Assembly (NCBI GenBank): GCA_002412985.1
Contig: DHWC01000097.1
Coordinates: 1 to 14,998 of the forward strand
Source: Methylocystaceae bacterium UBA5192
GTDB lineage: Bacteria > Pseudomonadota > Alphaproteobacteria > Rhizobiales > Beijerinckiaceae
Reading direction: 5' to 3'
DNA length: 14,998 bases
Positions 1 through 7,075 of this stretch are shown here, piece after piece. The notes beneath the pieces are model-generated. The model worked only from the letters and a program-made list of their open reading frames with translations, was not told the DNA's origin and made no database searches. The position numbers and the translations under genes were made by a program. How positions within the stretch are numbered: position 1 is the stretch's first letter; every line of letters starts with the position of its first letter.

Positions 1-329
1 ATGCTAAAGGGTTGTGCTTCTCGCATCGTAAGTAGACCGGCAACATGGTCCACATCTCCGTTCGTCAGCGCAACCGCCTTTATCGGGCTGGCCCGGACAG
101 AATCTGCAGAAGCAGGGGCAAGCTGCGGCGTCTTTGAGATTTGTTCTCTGAGATCGGGCGAGGCATTCAGAAGCAGCCAGTTCGCGCCATCAGCGCTTAC
201 AGCCAAACTGGATTGACTTCGGGGATGGAACCCTGGGGCTTGGTCTCTGACTGCTTGGCAGTTTGCGCAATTACAATTCCATTGAGGAAATCCGCCGCCG
301 GCACCCGATCCTAATACCTTGATCCACAT
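1..329 (-). CDS. pqqB: PqqB, coenzyme PQQ biosynthesis protein (N-terminal part, cut by window edge)
   Basis: The minus strand is open from an ATG at 329 to the window edge, giving 109 codons. The product begins MWIKVLGSGAGGGFPQWNC and has the family signature GGGFPQWNCNCxxC (Cys19, Cys21, Cys24, the likely structural zinc ligands). It continues with HPRSQSS (35-41), WLLLNASPDLREQ (51-63) and LTNGDVDHVAGLL (88-100), the last being the degenerate metallo-beta-lactamase-fold metal motif of PqqB. PqqB is a cytosolic protein of PQQ synthesis, reported to hydroxylate a tyrosine of the PqqA-derived dipeptide. The ATG is the only usable start, because an in-frame TGA lies three codons upstream. No good Shine-Dalgarno sequence precedes it. 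The usual upstream pqqA is not visible. Identity is very secure from the signature; the remainder of the gene is outside the window. Confidence 0.95.
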   Translation of the reverse strand, partial: MWIKVLGSGAGGGFPQWNCNCANCQAVRDQAPGFHPRSQSSLAVSADGANWLLLNASPDLREQISKTPQLAPASADSVRASPIKAVALTNGDVDHVAGLLTMREAQPFS

Positions 330-353
330 TATTGATCACAACTAGCGCTCGAT

Positions 354-384
354 TTGCGGCGCCTCTCCCAGATAGATTTATAAT
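354..384 (+). promoter_or_regulatory. candidate promoter for the lipoprotein hydrolase
   Basis: On the plus strand a perfect -10 hexamer TATAAT (379-384) has TTGCGG (354-359) 19 nt upstream. The spacing is longer than ideal and the start codon is over 200 nt away. The whole gap 330-602 holds this box, the pqqB promoter candidate and no convincing gene. Short open frames there look random. Confidence 0.25.
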
Positions 385-390
385 TAACAT

Positions 391-420
391 ATTATGCACG
401 GGGCGATTGGGACAGCGCAA
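391..420 (-). promoter_or_regulatory. candidate sigma70-type promoter for pqqB
   Basis: Read on the minus strand, TTGCGC (415-420) is separated by 18 nt from CATAAT (391-396). This would start transcription about 55 nt before the pqqB ATG. The match is moderate and the region is generally AT-rich, so it is only a candidate. Confidence 0.3.
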
Positions 421-590
421 GTGCGGCAAAATCACCCCCATTAAGCTGTTGGGCTTATGTTCATCTTTGATGAGTTAGGATTACTAGTCCTCTGGTCGCC
501 ATTTTGTTCTTTTCAAAGCGCGCGATATGAGGAGAAAAAGATCGGTGAACCGATTGTGGATCCAGAATTGCCTCATTACATGGCGCTGGA

Positions 591-597
591 AAGGGAG
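591..597 (+). promoter_or_regulatory. ribosome binding site deciding a TTG start
   Basis: AAGGGAG ends 5 nt before TTG at 603 but 14 nt before the first ATG at 612. The spacing favours the TTG as initiator of the lipoprotein hydrolase. Confidence 0.55.
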
Positions 598-602
598 TTT
601 CC

Positions 603-1748
603 TTGTACAATATGCAAATTAAAAAATTATATCTGTTTTTTTTAATATTTCTGTTGCTTCCCCTCGCAGGCTGTAATCCTGAGAGCTCAGGGATCGTGGA
701 CCGGCTTGTTGGCGAGGGGTCTTATTTTTCTTCGCCAAAAAATGAGCCTATGAGCGTGCCTTTGTTCGTTGCCTCTACACGGCGCAACGAGGGAGTTGTC
801 GATGATGGCTCTGCAAAATTTTCCCTCACAACCATAGGCGTGCCTAGAGACCACCAAACTGGAGCCATTGAGAAGCCAAGTTTTGGCGCGGCAGATAAAT
901 TTAAACATTTTACCGTACTCTCTAAACGGTCTTTGGATGAGGAAGATTTTTATCGTGAAATCGCGACCCATGTTTCAGGTCGCATTGGAGTCTCGCGAGA
1001 TATTTTGCTCTATGTGCATGGTTTTAATACCGGCTTAGATGAAGCGCGATTTCGTCTCGCGCAAATCGTCGCTGATGGGAGTTTTTCAGGCGTAACGGCG
1101 CTCTTTACTTGGAACTCACGCGGAGGATTATTTAATTACGAGTCAGATAAAGAGGCTGCGACTGTTTCTCGGGACGCGTTGGAAAAAATCTTATTGCGAC
1201 TTGCGCAAACTCCCGGAGTTGGTCGCGTTCATATACTCGCTCATTCCATGGGCGCTTGGTTGACTATGGAAACCTTGCGCGCTGTGGCAATTTCCGGTCA
1301 CGGCGATCTTGATGGGCGACTGGGACAAGTTATGTTAGCCAATCCAGATATTGATCTTAACGTCTTTCGTCAGCAGGTTGCGCGGATTGGTCCGGGTCAT
1401 GTATCGATTTTTATTGCCAATAACGATCGAGCCCTGTCGCTCTCTTCCAGAATTGCCGGGGATCGTCCCAGAGTTGGAGCGCTCGATCCCTCAAAAGCCG
1501 AGGATAAATCTGAACTGGATCGTCTTGGCGTTTCTGTCCAGGACATCTCTTCTTTTTCAACGGATTTTGTTGGGCATGGCGCTTTTTCAGAGGCGCCAGA
1601 CGTTGTGAAAAAAATAGGCGGTCAGCTCACAGCTCCAAGAGCCGACGATGCCAATAAACACGCTATAATTGACGCGCAACCAACCGAACCGGTACGTAAA
1701 AATCCAAATATTGAAACAAAGGACTTAGCGCCGTTGCCTGCGCAATGA
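603..1748 (+). CDS. Lipoprotein with DUF900-type alpha/beta hydrolase domain (COG4782-like esterase)
   Basis: The 381-residue product starts with a lipoprotein signal peptide: basic MYNMQIKK, a hydrophobic core (9-22) and the lipobox LAGC with Cys24, so it is probably lipid-anchored in the envelope. The hydrolase domain spans about 50-340. It contains the oxyanion strand LLYVHGFN (135-142), TALFTWNSRG (165-174), the nucleophile elbow LAHSMG with Ser215, LANPDIDL (245-252), an acid candidate near Asp275 (NNDRAL) and a likely catalytic His325 (VGHGAF). This is the pattern of the DUF900/COG4782 'esterase/lipase superfamily' proteins, whose substrates are mostly unknown. The C-terminal 40 residues are polar and look disordered. 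The TTG at 603 is chosen over ATG 612 for its Shine-Dalgarno spacing. The gene is monocistronic, divergent from pqqB and convergent with pssA. The fold call is firm; the substrate is unknown. Confidence 0.88.
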   Translation: MYNMQIKKLYLFFLIFLLLPLAGCNPESSGIVDRLVGEGSYFSSPKNEPMSVPLFVASTRRNEGVVDDGSAKFSLTTIGVPRDHQTGAIEKPSFGAADKFKHFTVLSKRSLDEEDFYREIATHVSGRIGVSRDILLYVHGFNTGLDEARFRLAQIVADGSFSGVTALFTWNSRGGLFNYESDKEAATVSRDALEKILLRLAQTPGVGRVHILAHSMGAWLTMETLRAVAISGHGDLDGRLGQVMLANPDIDLNVFRQQVARIGPGHVSIFIANNDRALSLSSRIAGDRPRVGALDPSKAEDKSELDRLGVSVQDISSFSTDFVGHGAFSEAPDVVKKIGGQLTAPRADDANKHAIIDAQPTEPVRKNPNIETKDLAPLPAQ

Positions 1749-1750
1749 GG

Positions 1751-1763
1751 CAAGGGATCCTTG
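1751..1763. other. small hairpin between convergent genes
   Basis: CAAGG-GAT-CCTTG forms a perfect 5-bp stem with a 3-nt loop in the 40-nt gap between the ends of the hydrolase gene and pssA. No clear U-tract follows on either strand, so any role as a bidirectional terminator is weakly supported. Confidence 0.25.
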
Positions 1764-1788
1764 TCAATCTTCTAAGTGCAAAAATAGC

Positions 1789-2604
1789 TCAAGAATTGGT
1801 TTTTGATAATATTTGGTAACGTTTAATGCTCAACGGGATCATGGCAAGAAAGGTCAAGCTGACGACTGCGAGTAGCTCCATAGGAAAGATCGCTAAGAGC
1901 AATATTGTCGCGCCAACGCCAAAGAGTACCGGGATCACGAGATCGCGGGGGATGCGGCCAATACGTTTACCAGAGAAATGCGGAATACGGCTCGCCATTA
2001 ACAGAGCGATCACGATGACATAGACAATATTTATGGCCGCCATAAATTTCGTAGAGGGAATTTCTAAAACGGACAGATGCAGATAAAGGGGCAATAATAC
2101 AGTTACCGCTCCAGCAGGAGCGGGCATGCCAACAAAGAATTCGGCCTGCCATGCAGGTTTGGCAGGATCGTCAATCATGACGTTAAACCTTGCGAGACGT
2201 AAGGCGGCGGCAATGACGAACACAAGAACGGCAAACCATCCCAATCCTTTTATTTCATGCAAACTCCATAAATAGAGAATAACAGCGGGCGCAACGCCAA
2301 AATCAACAAAATCAGAGAGAGAATCGAGTTCTGCGCCAAACCGCGACGTGCCCTTGAGGGCGCGTGCGATGCGACCATCCAGACCATCTAACACCGCCGC
2401 CATCATCACTGCCGTTACGGCGGTTTCAAAACGACCTTCAATGGCGTAGCGAATTGCTGTCAGCCCCATGCATAAGGCCAATAACGTAACAATATTAGGC
2501 AAGACCACACGAAGCGGAATATTCCGAAAGCGTAAGCGGCGAAGCTCAGAGGCGGATAAATCGCTATCCCAAGTTTGATCTTGCTTGTTTTTCGCCTCTG
2601 ACAT
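1789..2604 (-). CDS. pssA: CDP-diacylglycerol--serine O-phosphatidyltransferase
   Basis: This 271-residue integral membrane protein transfers phosphatidate from CDP-diacylglycerol to L-serine, making phosphatidylserine at the inner membrane. The CDP-alcohol phosphatidyltransferase signature is complete: D73-G-x-D76-G77-x2-A80-R81, then Gly90, Asp94 and Asp98, the Mg2+ and CDP binding residues. Hydrophobic segments fill about 35-255, and the N-terminal 30 residues are polar and cytoplasmic. A longer reading from TTG at 2613 exists. AAGG at 2614-2617 sits 9 nt from the ATG at 2604 but directly touches the TTG, so ATG is preferred. The gene follows psd by 11 nt and is probably cotranscribed with it. 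Together they supply phosphatidylethanolamine, also the substrate for N-methylation to phosphatidylcholine in many relatives. Confidence 0.95.
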   Translation of the reverse strand: MSEAKNKQDQTWDSDLSASELRRLRFRNIPLRVVLPNIVTLLALCMGLTAIRYAIEGRFETAVTAVMMAAVLDGLDGRIARALKGTSRFGAELDSLSDFVDFGVAPAVILYLWSLHEIKGLGWFAVLVFVIAAALRLARFNVMIDDPAKPAWQAEFFVGMPAPAGAVTVLLPLYLHLSVLEIPSTKFMAAINIVYVIVIALLMASRIPHFSGKRIGRIPRDLVIPVLFGVGATILLLAIFPMELLAVVSLTFLAMIPLSIKRYQILSKTNS

Positions 2605-2613
2605 GTTGCGCAA

Positions 2614-2617
2614 CCTT
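2614..2617 (-). promoter_or_regulatory. ribosome binding site of pssA, overlapping the psd stop
   Basis: AAGG on the minus strand overlaps the psd TAA (2616-2618) and lies 9 nt from the ATG at 2604. This decides the pssA start and suggests coupling between psd and pssA. Confidence 0.5.
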
Positions 2618-3314
2618 AGCCTGTTTTAAAGCTTGTGACTGGAGCGTTAACACTGACATCGGCAAGAATAGTCTCGCCGGCGATTGCGCGGGCTCCTACA
2701 GCGACTAACGGCTTTATGTTGGCGGGAAGATAAACGTCGACGCGCGAGCCAAAACGGATTAATCCAAATCTCTCGCCAACGCCCAGATTTTCGCCTTCCT
2801 TGATAAAGCAGACAATCCGCCGGGCGATGAGGCCTGCGATTTGAACGACGCCGAAGCGTCCAAATTGAGTTTCTATAAGCAAACCGTTGCGTTCATTATC
2901 TTCACTCGCTTTATCAAGATCAGCATTAAGAAAGATACCGGGCTTATAAGCGACTTTTATGACTTTTCCGCTTATCGGGGCGCGATTCACATGGACGTCA
3001 AATACGCTCATAAAGACTGAAATACGTTGCAAGGGCGCTGCGCCCAGGCCAAGTTCTGGCGGCGGCGGAAAAAAGCCAATCGCAGAAATCACGCCATCCG
3101 CTGGTGAAACAACTGCGCCTTCACGCAGTGGCGTAACCCGAGGCGGGTCGCGGAAAAAATAGACACACCATGCCGTTGCGATGAAACCTAACCAGCCCAG
3201 CGTTGGGGAAAGCCAGTTTAAGAAGAACGAGGCGACGCCGAAGGCTCCGATAAACACATAGCCTTCAGGATGTATGGGCACGAGAGATTTGCGCACGGAA
3301 TCAATAATCGACAT
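2616..3314 (-). CDS. psd: Phosphatidylserine decarboxylase proenzyme
   Basis: Psd decarboxylates phosphatidylserine to phosphatidylethanolamine at the inner membrane using a pyruvoyl group made by self-cleavage. The 232-residue product is the short form usual in Hyphomicrobiales. Residues 18-33 and 37-54 are hydrophobic membrane-associating segments. Next come FRDPPR (54-59), SPADG (70-74, with Asp73), FDVHVNRAPISG (105-116, with His108) and the cleavage motif IRFGSRVD with Gly189-Ser190. These correspond to the Asp/His/Ser self-processing set. Cleavage would give a beta chain of about 189 residues and a short pyruvoyl alpha chain. A longer frame from GTG 3353 has no Shine-Dalgarno, whereas ATG 3314 is preceded by GGGAG and gives the usual SIIDSVRKSLVPIHPEGY start. 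The gene lies 122 nt after moeA, a gap with no convincing promoter or terminator. Confidence 0.95.
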   Translation of the reverse strand: MSIIDSVRKSLVPIHPEGYVFIGAFGVASFFLNWLSPTLGWLGFIATAWCVYFFRDPPRVTPLREGAVVSPADGVISAIGFFPPPPELGLGAAPLQRISVFMSVFDVHVNRAPISGKVIKVAYKPGIFLNADLDKASEDNERNGLLIETQFGRFGVVQIAGLIARRIVCFIKEGENLGVGERFGLIRFGSRVDVYLPANIKPLVAVGARAIAGETILADVSVNAPVTSFKTG

Positions 3315-3436
3315 GGCATCCAGGCTCCCGTCGCAGGGTTGTTGACTGATCACCGGCTGAGGGGATCTTAGGATCTCTGTCTGCCACGAGGAAAGGCTAA
3401 AGTCACGGTCATCCGGCTGGGCGCACTCAAATCTAG

Positions 3437-4657
3437 CTAGCGTGCGAGGCGGATGACAGAGCAGGGGTCACCTTTCATTAGGGCGGACGCCCCTGCCTCC
3501 CTGACGAGAAGCGCTTGCGATTGAGTGAGCTCAGTTAGAAGTGAGGAGTCTTGTAGGGGCTGTGGGGTTGCGATCAGTCGATTCTCAGCATCGCGCGTTA
3601 AGCTCGCTCGCATGTAATCTCTTCGACTTTTATTGGCAGGCAAATCTAAGCCAATAATAGCGGGCTCCATTTGAACTTCGCTTGCTTGAGGATCTCCCTG
3701 CATGGCTCGAATAAGCGGGCAGAGAAAGACCAGGGAGCAGACAAAGGCCGCAACGGGATTGCCTGGCAGGCCGAGTATGCGCATGTCGCCGAGCGAGCCA
3801 TAGATGAGTGGTTTCCCGGGACGCATCGCTATGCGCCAAAAATCCAATTTCATACCTTGTTCAAGGAGCGCCGGTCGCAACAAATCATGGTCGCCAACAG
3901 ATGCGCCGCCTAAGGTAACAAGAATATCGACCTTCAGCGCGCGCGCCTGAGAAATGCCAAGCTGGAGTTGCTCAAGATCGTCTTTGAATAGTCCGAGATC
4001 GATGACATCGCCTCCTGCATCACGGGCAAGGCCGGCGACAGCGAAGCTATTACAAGCAATAATTTGACTAGGTCCCGGGTTCTTGCCGGGAAGTATAAGT
4101 TCGTCGCCAGAAGCCATGATCGCGATACGCGGACGGCGCACAACTGGTACTTCTGCATGGTTCATTGCAGCTGCAAGCGCGAGTTCTGCGGGTCCCATTA
4201 TAGAGCCAGCTGATAATGCAGCTTGGCCCTCGCTAAAATCGAGACCTTTCTCTCTGATGTTTTCACCTGACAATACGCTTTCGCGTGGATGGATCATCCC
4301 ATCTTCAGAGCGCAGGGCATTTTCCTGCAACAGGACAGCGTCTGCGCCTTTAGGCACTGGCGCGCCAGTGAAAATGCGCACAGTTTCGCCCTCTCCCAAG
4401 AGGCCTTCAAATCCGTGACCGGCTGCGCTCTCTCCAATGAGACGAAGGCCATTTGGCTTTGCGAGATCTTCGGTTCGGAGCGCATAGCCATCCATCGCGG
4501 ATACATCAACAGGAGGCTGGGTGCGGCGGGCGGACAAAGCGCGGGCGAGCAGGCGCCCTTGGGCATTCTGAAGTGAGATCGTTTCTTGTGAGAGAATTTG
4601 AACGCCACTGAGAATGCGATGCCGAGCTTCATCGACGGACAGAAGGGGACTTGTCAT
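3437..4657 (-). CDS. moeA: Molybdopterin molybdotransferase MoeA
   Basis: MoeA inserts molybdate into adenylylated molybdopterin in the last step of molybdenum cofactor synthesis in the cytosol. The 406-residue length is typical. Visible motifs are PPVDVSAMDGYAL (48-60, with the conserved Asp56), FTGAPVPKGADAVLLQEN (96-112), ASGDEL (182-187), the MoCF-biosynthesis signature TLGGASVGDHDLL (248-260) with its acidic residues, MRPGKPL (278-284) and GLPGNPVAAF (296-305). The final ~80 residues form domain IV. ATG 4657 directly follows the moaC TAA and has a perfect AGGAGG eight bases upstream, so coupling with moaC is likely. In several alphaproteobacteria I would expect lexA next; here psd follows instead. 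Confidence 0.96.
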   Translation of the reverse strand: MTSPLLSVDEARHRILSGVQILSQETISLQNAQGRLLARALSARRTQPPVDVSAMDGYALRTEDLAKPNGLRLIGESAAGHGFEGLLGEGETVRIFTGAPVPKGADAVLLQENALRSEDGMIHPRESVLSGENIREKGLDFSEGQAALSAGSIMGPAELALAAAMNHAEVPVVRRPRIAIMASGDELILPGKNPGPSQIIACNSFAVAGLARDAGGDVIDLGLFKDDLEQLQLGISQARALKVDILVTLGGASVGDHDLLRPALLEQGMKLDFWRIAMRPGKPLIYGSLGDMRILGLPGNPVAAFVCSLVFLCPLIRAMQGDPQASEVQMEPAIIGLDLPANKSRRDYMRASLTRDAENRLIATPQPLQDSSLLTELTQSQALLVREAGASALMKGDPCSVIRLAR

Positions 4658-5158
4658 TTAGCCTACCTCCTCACGTAACCAGTCGCCAGATTTTCCACCT
4701 TTCTTTGAGACGAGTTCGATACTGTCAATTCGCATCGCTCGGTCAACAGCTTTCAACATGTCATATATCGTTAGACAGGTGAGAGAGACAGCCGTAAGCG
4801 CTTCCATTTCGACGCCAGTTTTCCCGGTGCAGCCTGCGTCAACTTCAACTAAAACGCCAGGCAGAGCTTCGTCTGGCGTTATTTGAACATGGATATGTGT
4901 GAGCGGAAGCGGATGACAAAGCGGGATCAGGTCGCTGGTTTTTTTTGCGGCCATAATGCCTGCTACGCGGGCAACCGCAAATACGTCGCCTTTTTTAGCT
5001 GAATGTGTCATGGCGAGCTGAAGTGTCTCCCGCGACATGAGCACACGCCCACGTGCGCAGGCCTGTCGTGTGGTGTCTTGTTTTGCCGACACATCAACCA
5101 TCCGCGCATCGCCATTTGCAGCAAGATGCGTCAGATTTTTGTCTGTCGCCAAGCTCAT
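4658..5158 (-). CDS. moaC: Cyclic pyranopterin monophosphate synthase MoaC
   Basis: MoaC converts the 3',8-cyclo-GTP product of MoaA into cyclic pyranopterin monophosphate, the first dedicated pterin intermediate of molybdenum cofactor synthesis. The 166-residue protein contains LTHLAANGDARMVDVSAK (9-26), KKTSDLIPLCHPL (72-84, with the active-site Lys/His region), DAGCTGKTGVEMEALTAVS (107-125) and LTIYDMLKAVDR (129-140). The last carries Asp133 and Lys136, equivalent to catalytic Asp128/Lys131 of E. coli MoaC. All key residues are present. The ATG at 5158 lies 2 nt after the trpC TAG and is preceded by AGGAG with 7 nt spacing. moaA, moaD and moaE are not in the window. Confidence 0.96.
   Translation of the reverse strand: MSLATDKNLTHLAANGDARMVDVSAKQDTTRQACARGRVLMSRETLQLAMTHSAKKGDVFAVARVAGIMAAKKTSDLIPLCHPLPLTHIHVQITPDEALPGVLVEVDAGCTGKTGVEMEALTAVSLTCLTIYDMLKAVDRAMRIDSIELVSKKGGKSGDWLREEVG
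4666..4671 (-). promoter_or_regulatory. consensus ribosome binding site of moeA inside moaC
   Basis: AGGAGG on the minus strand, 8 nt before the moeA ATG, lies within the last codons of moaC. It is the strongest Shine-Dalgarno in the trp-moa run and fixes the moeA start. Confidence 0.75.
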
Positions 5159-5160
5159 GG

Positions 5161-5961
5161 CTAGGCTCCTGTTCCATGCAAAAGTGCGCGCGTCGCCGCC
5201 GCAACATTCTCCTCACGCATGAGGCATTCGCCCACAAGGAAGGTAAAGATTCGTGATTTTTCTAATCTCAGGCAATCTGCATGATTCATAATGCCGCTTT
5301 CAGCAACAATAATTTTGTCGCGAGGAACGCGTTCTGCAAGACGCTCGCTCACTTCCAGGGATACTTGGAAGTTATGGAGGTTGCGGTTGTTTATGCCAAT
5401 CAGTCGAGTCTCAAGTGCAAGTGCTCGATCAAGTTCGGTTTCATCATGCACTTCGACCAGCACATCCATGCCCAAATCATGGGCTGCTGTGTTGAGTGTG
5501 CGCGCTTCTTCATTAGTAACAGCAGCCATTATGATCAGGATGCAGTCCGCCCCATAAGCTCGTGCTTCATAGACTTGGTAGGGATCAAACAGAAAATCTT
5601 TTCTTAAGGCGGGCAAATGCGTTTTTTGGCGCGCGCGCTCGAGATATTCTAATTTACCCTGAAAGGAAGGCGTATCGGTGAGGATTGATAGGCAGGCCGC
5701 GCCAGCTGACTCGTATGCTTGTGCAATTTTTTCAGGATCAAAATCAGCGCGGATCACGCCTTTTGATGGGCTAGCCTTTTTGACTTCTGCAATGAGCGCT
5801 ATTCTTCTTTCATTGAGCTTTTGCTCAATAGCATGCAGAAAACCACGTGGCGGATCGTGTTCGCGTATATTTCTTTGTAAAGCAGAAAGAGGCATACGCA
5901 CTTTAGCCTCAGCGATCTCAGTGCGCTTGTAGGACTCAATGTGATTTAGAATATCTGTCAT
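5161..5961 (-). CDS. trpC: Indole-3-glycerol phosphate synthase
   Basis: TrpC closes the ring of CdRP to indole-3-glycerol phosphate in the cytosolic tryptophan pathway. This is the monofunctional (beta/alpha)8-barrel form, 266 residues with no fused TrpF. The catalytic strands are visible: IAEVKKASPSKG (57-68, Lys61), LRKDFLFDPYQVYEARAYGAD (119-139, Lys121), LVEVHDETEL (168-177, Glu170), IGINNRNL (188-195) and IVAESGI (218-224, Glu221/Ser222). The near C-terminal LRLEKS..TFLVGE is the phosphate-binding end. The ATG at 5961 is fixed by an in-frame TAA four codons upstream, and its Shine-Dalgarno is weak. It is separated from trpD by 97 nt, the widest gap in the trpG-moeA block, and runs into moaC with a 2-nt gap. 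Confidence 0.97.
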   Translation of the reverse strand: MTDILNHIESYKRTEIAEAKVRMPLSALQRNIREHDPPRGFLHAIEQKLNERRIALIAEVKKASPSKGVIRADFDPEKIAQAYESAGAACLSILTDTPSFQGKLEYLERARQKTHLPALRKDFLFDPYQVYEARAYGADCILIIMAAVTNEEARTLNTAAHDLGMDVLVEVHDETELDRALALETRLIGINNRNLHNFQVSLEVSERLAERVPRDKIIVAESGIMNHADCLRLEKSRIFTFLVGECLMREENVAAATRALLHGTGA

Positions 5962-6055
5962 GACGTCTGCTTATGTTACCGAAATCATCTGGATGGAAAT
6001 TCTTTTACCAGTTTTGATTGCTGTTGAGATAGGGAGATAACAGAAAGACACCCTT

Positions 6056-7075
6056 TTAAAGAGCTTGTCGAGAATATTGAACCAGAGCGGCAAGTTTCTC
6101 TTTTGCCGCGCCTGTGTCCAATGCTCTGGCGGCGCGTTCCGCGCCTTCACGAATATCGCCCGCCTTTTCGGCGACAACTAGAGCGATTGCCGCGTTTAAT
6201 ACCGCAATATCGCGATAAGGACCTTTTTCCCCGGCCAGCGAAGCGCGGAGAGCCGCCGCATTATACGCCGGATCGCCGCCTATGAGAGCTTCTGGTCTAG
6301 CTCGAGGCAGGGCGGCGTCTTCAGGCGAAAGCATGAAGGATCGAATGCGCCCGTTTTCCAATGCGACAACATATGTTTGGCCTGTTGTTGTCGCTTCGTC
6401 TAAGCCATCCTCGCCATGCAGTAACCAGGCGCGTTTGACGCCGAGTTGTTGTAATGTTTGAGCAAGGGGCATGAGCCAATCGGCACTATAAACGCCCAAA
6501 ACCTGACGCTCTACCCGTGCTGGATTTACCAGAGGTCCGAGAAGGTTGAAAATAGTGCGTAACCCTAATTCAGCCCGAACAGAACCCGCATGCTTGAGAG
6601 CGGGATGATGTGTTGGCCCCGCCATGAAACATAGGCCGATCTCTTTGAGGCAGGCGCTTGCAGCCTCGGGCGAAATGCCAACTTTGACGCCGAGTTCACT
6701 TAAGACGTCCGAAGAACCCGAGGCGGAGGAGGAAGCTTTGCCGCCGTGTTTGGCGACGGCCACGCCACAAGCTGAGACAATAATCGCTGCGAGTGTTGAA
6801 ATATTATAAGTATTCGCGCCATCTCCGCCTGTGCCAACAATGTCAATTGCCCCTGGGGGCGCCAATACAGGAAGCATTTTCTCGCGCATCGCCAAAGCAG
6901 CGCCCAAAATCTCATTTACCGTTTCGCCACGCATGCGCAGCCCCATAATGAAGGCGGCAAGCTGCGCAGGCGTAGCTGCGCCAGTGAGAATTAGTGAAAA
7001 TGCGGCATATGCTTGATCTTGGGAGAGAGGCGTCCCGGAAGCGACAGCGCTAAGATAGACTTTAAAATCAGTCAC
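6056..7075 (-). CDS. trpD: Anthranilate phosphoribosyltransferase
   Basis: TrpD joins anthranilate to PRPP, giving phosphoribosyl-anthranilate. The 339-residue product from GTG 7075 matches the usual length of about 340. Motifs, numbered from that GTG, are the PRPP-binding glycine loop IDIVGTGGDGANTYNIST (about 77-94), VAKHGGKASSSASGSSDVLSELG (about 107-129), HPALK..RAELGLRTIFNLLGPLVNPA (about 156-186) and the acidic HGEDGLDEATTT (about 222-233), which binds the second metal. A longer reading from ATG 7111 would run deep into trpG and lacks family support. The GTG shares four bases (GTGA) with the trpG stop, indicating translational coupling. The following trpC is 97 nt past the trpD stop start. 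Confidence 0.95.
   Translation of the reverse strand: MTDFKVYLSAVASGTPLSQDQAYAAFSLILTGAATPAQLAAFIMGLRMRGETVNEILGAALAMREKMLPVLAPPGAIDIVGTGGDGANTYNISTLAAIIVSACGVAVAKHGGKASSSASGSSDVLSELGVKVGISPEAASACLKEIGLCFMAGPTHHPALKHAGSVRAELGLRTIFNLLGPLVNPARVERQVLGVYSADWLMPLAQTLQQLGVKRAWLLHGEDGLDEATTTGQTYVVALENGRIRSFMLSPEDAALPRARPEALIGGDPAYNAAALRASLAGEKGPYRDIAVLNAAIALVVAEKAGDIREGAERAARALDTGAAKEKLAALVQYSRQAL

Noticed and set aside
1..216. Plus-strand open frame of 71 codons at the window start
   Set aside because: It is antisense to pqqB, whose minus-strand translation carries the clear PqqB signature.
457..645. 62-codon plus-strand frame before the lipoprotein gene
   Set aside because: No Shine-Dalgarno, no recognisable features, and it overlaps the hydrolase start in another frame.
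2605..2613. Three-codon N-terminal extension of pssA from TTG 2613
   Set aside because: The Shine-Dalgarno would touch the TTG; ATG 2604 has correct spacing.
4083..4632. Several 95-112-codon frames on both strands within moeA
   Set aside because: Shadows of moeA, which has all its family motifs in frame.
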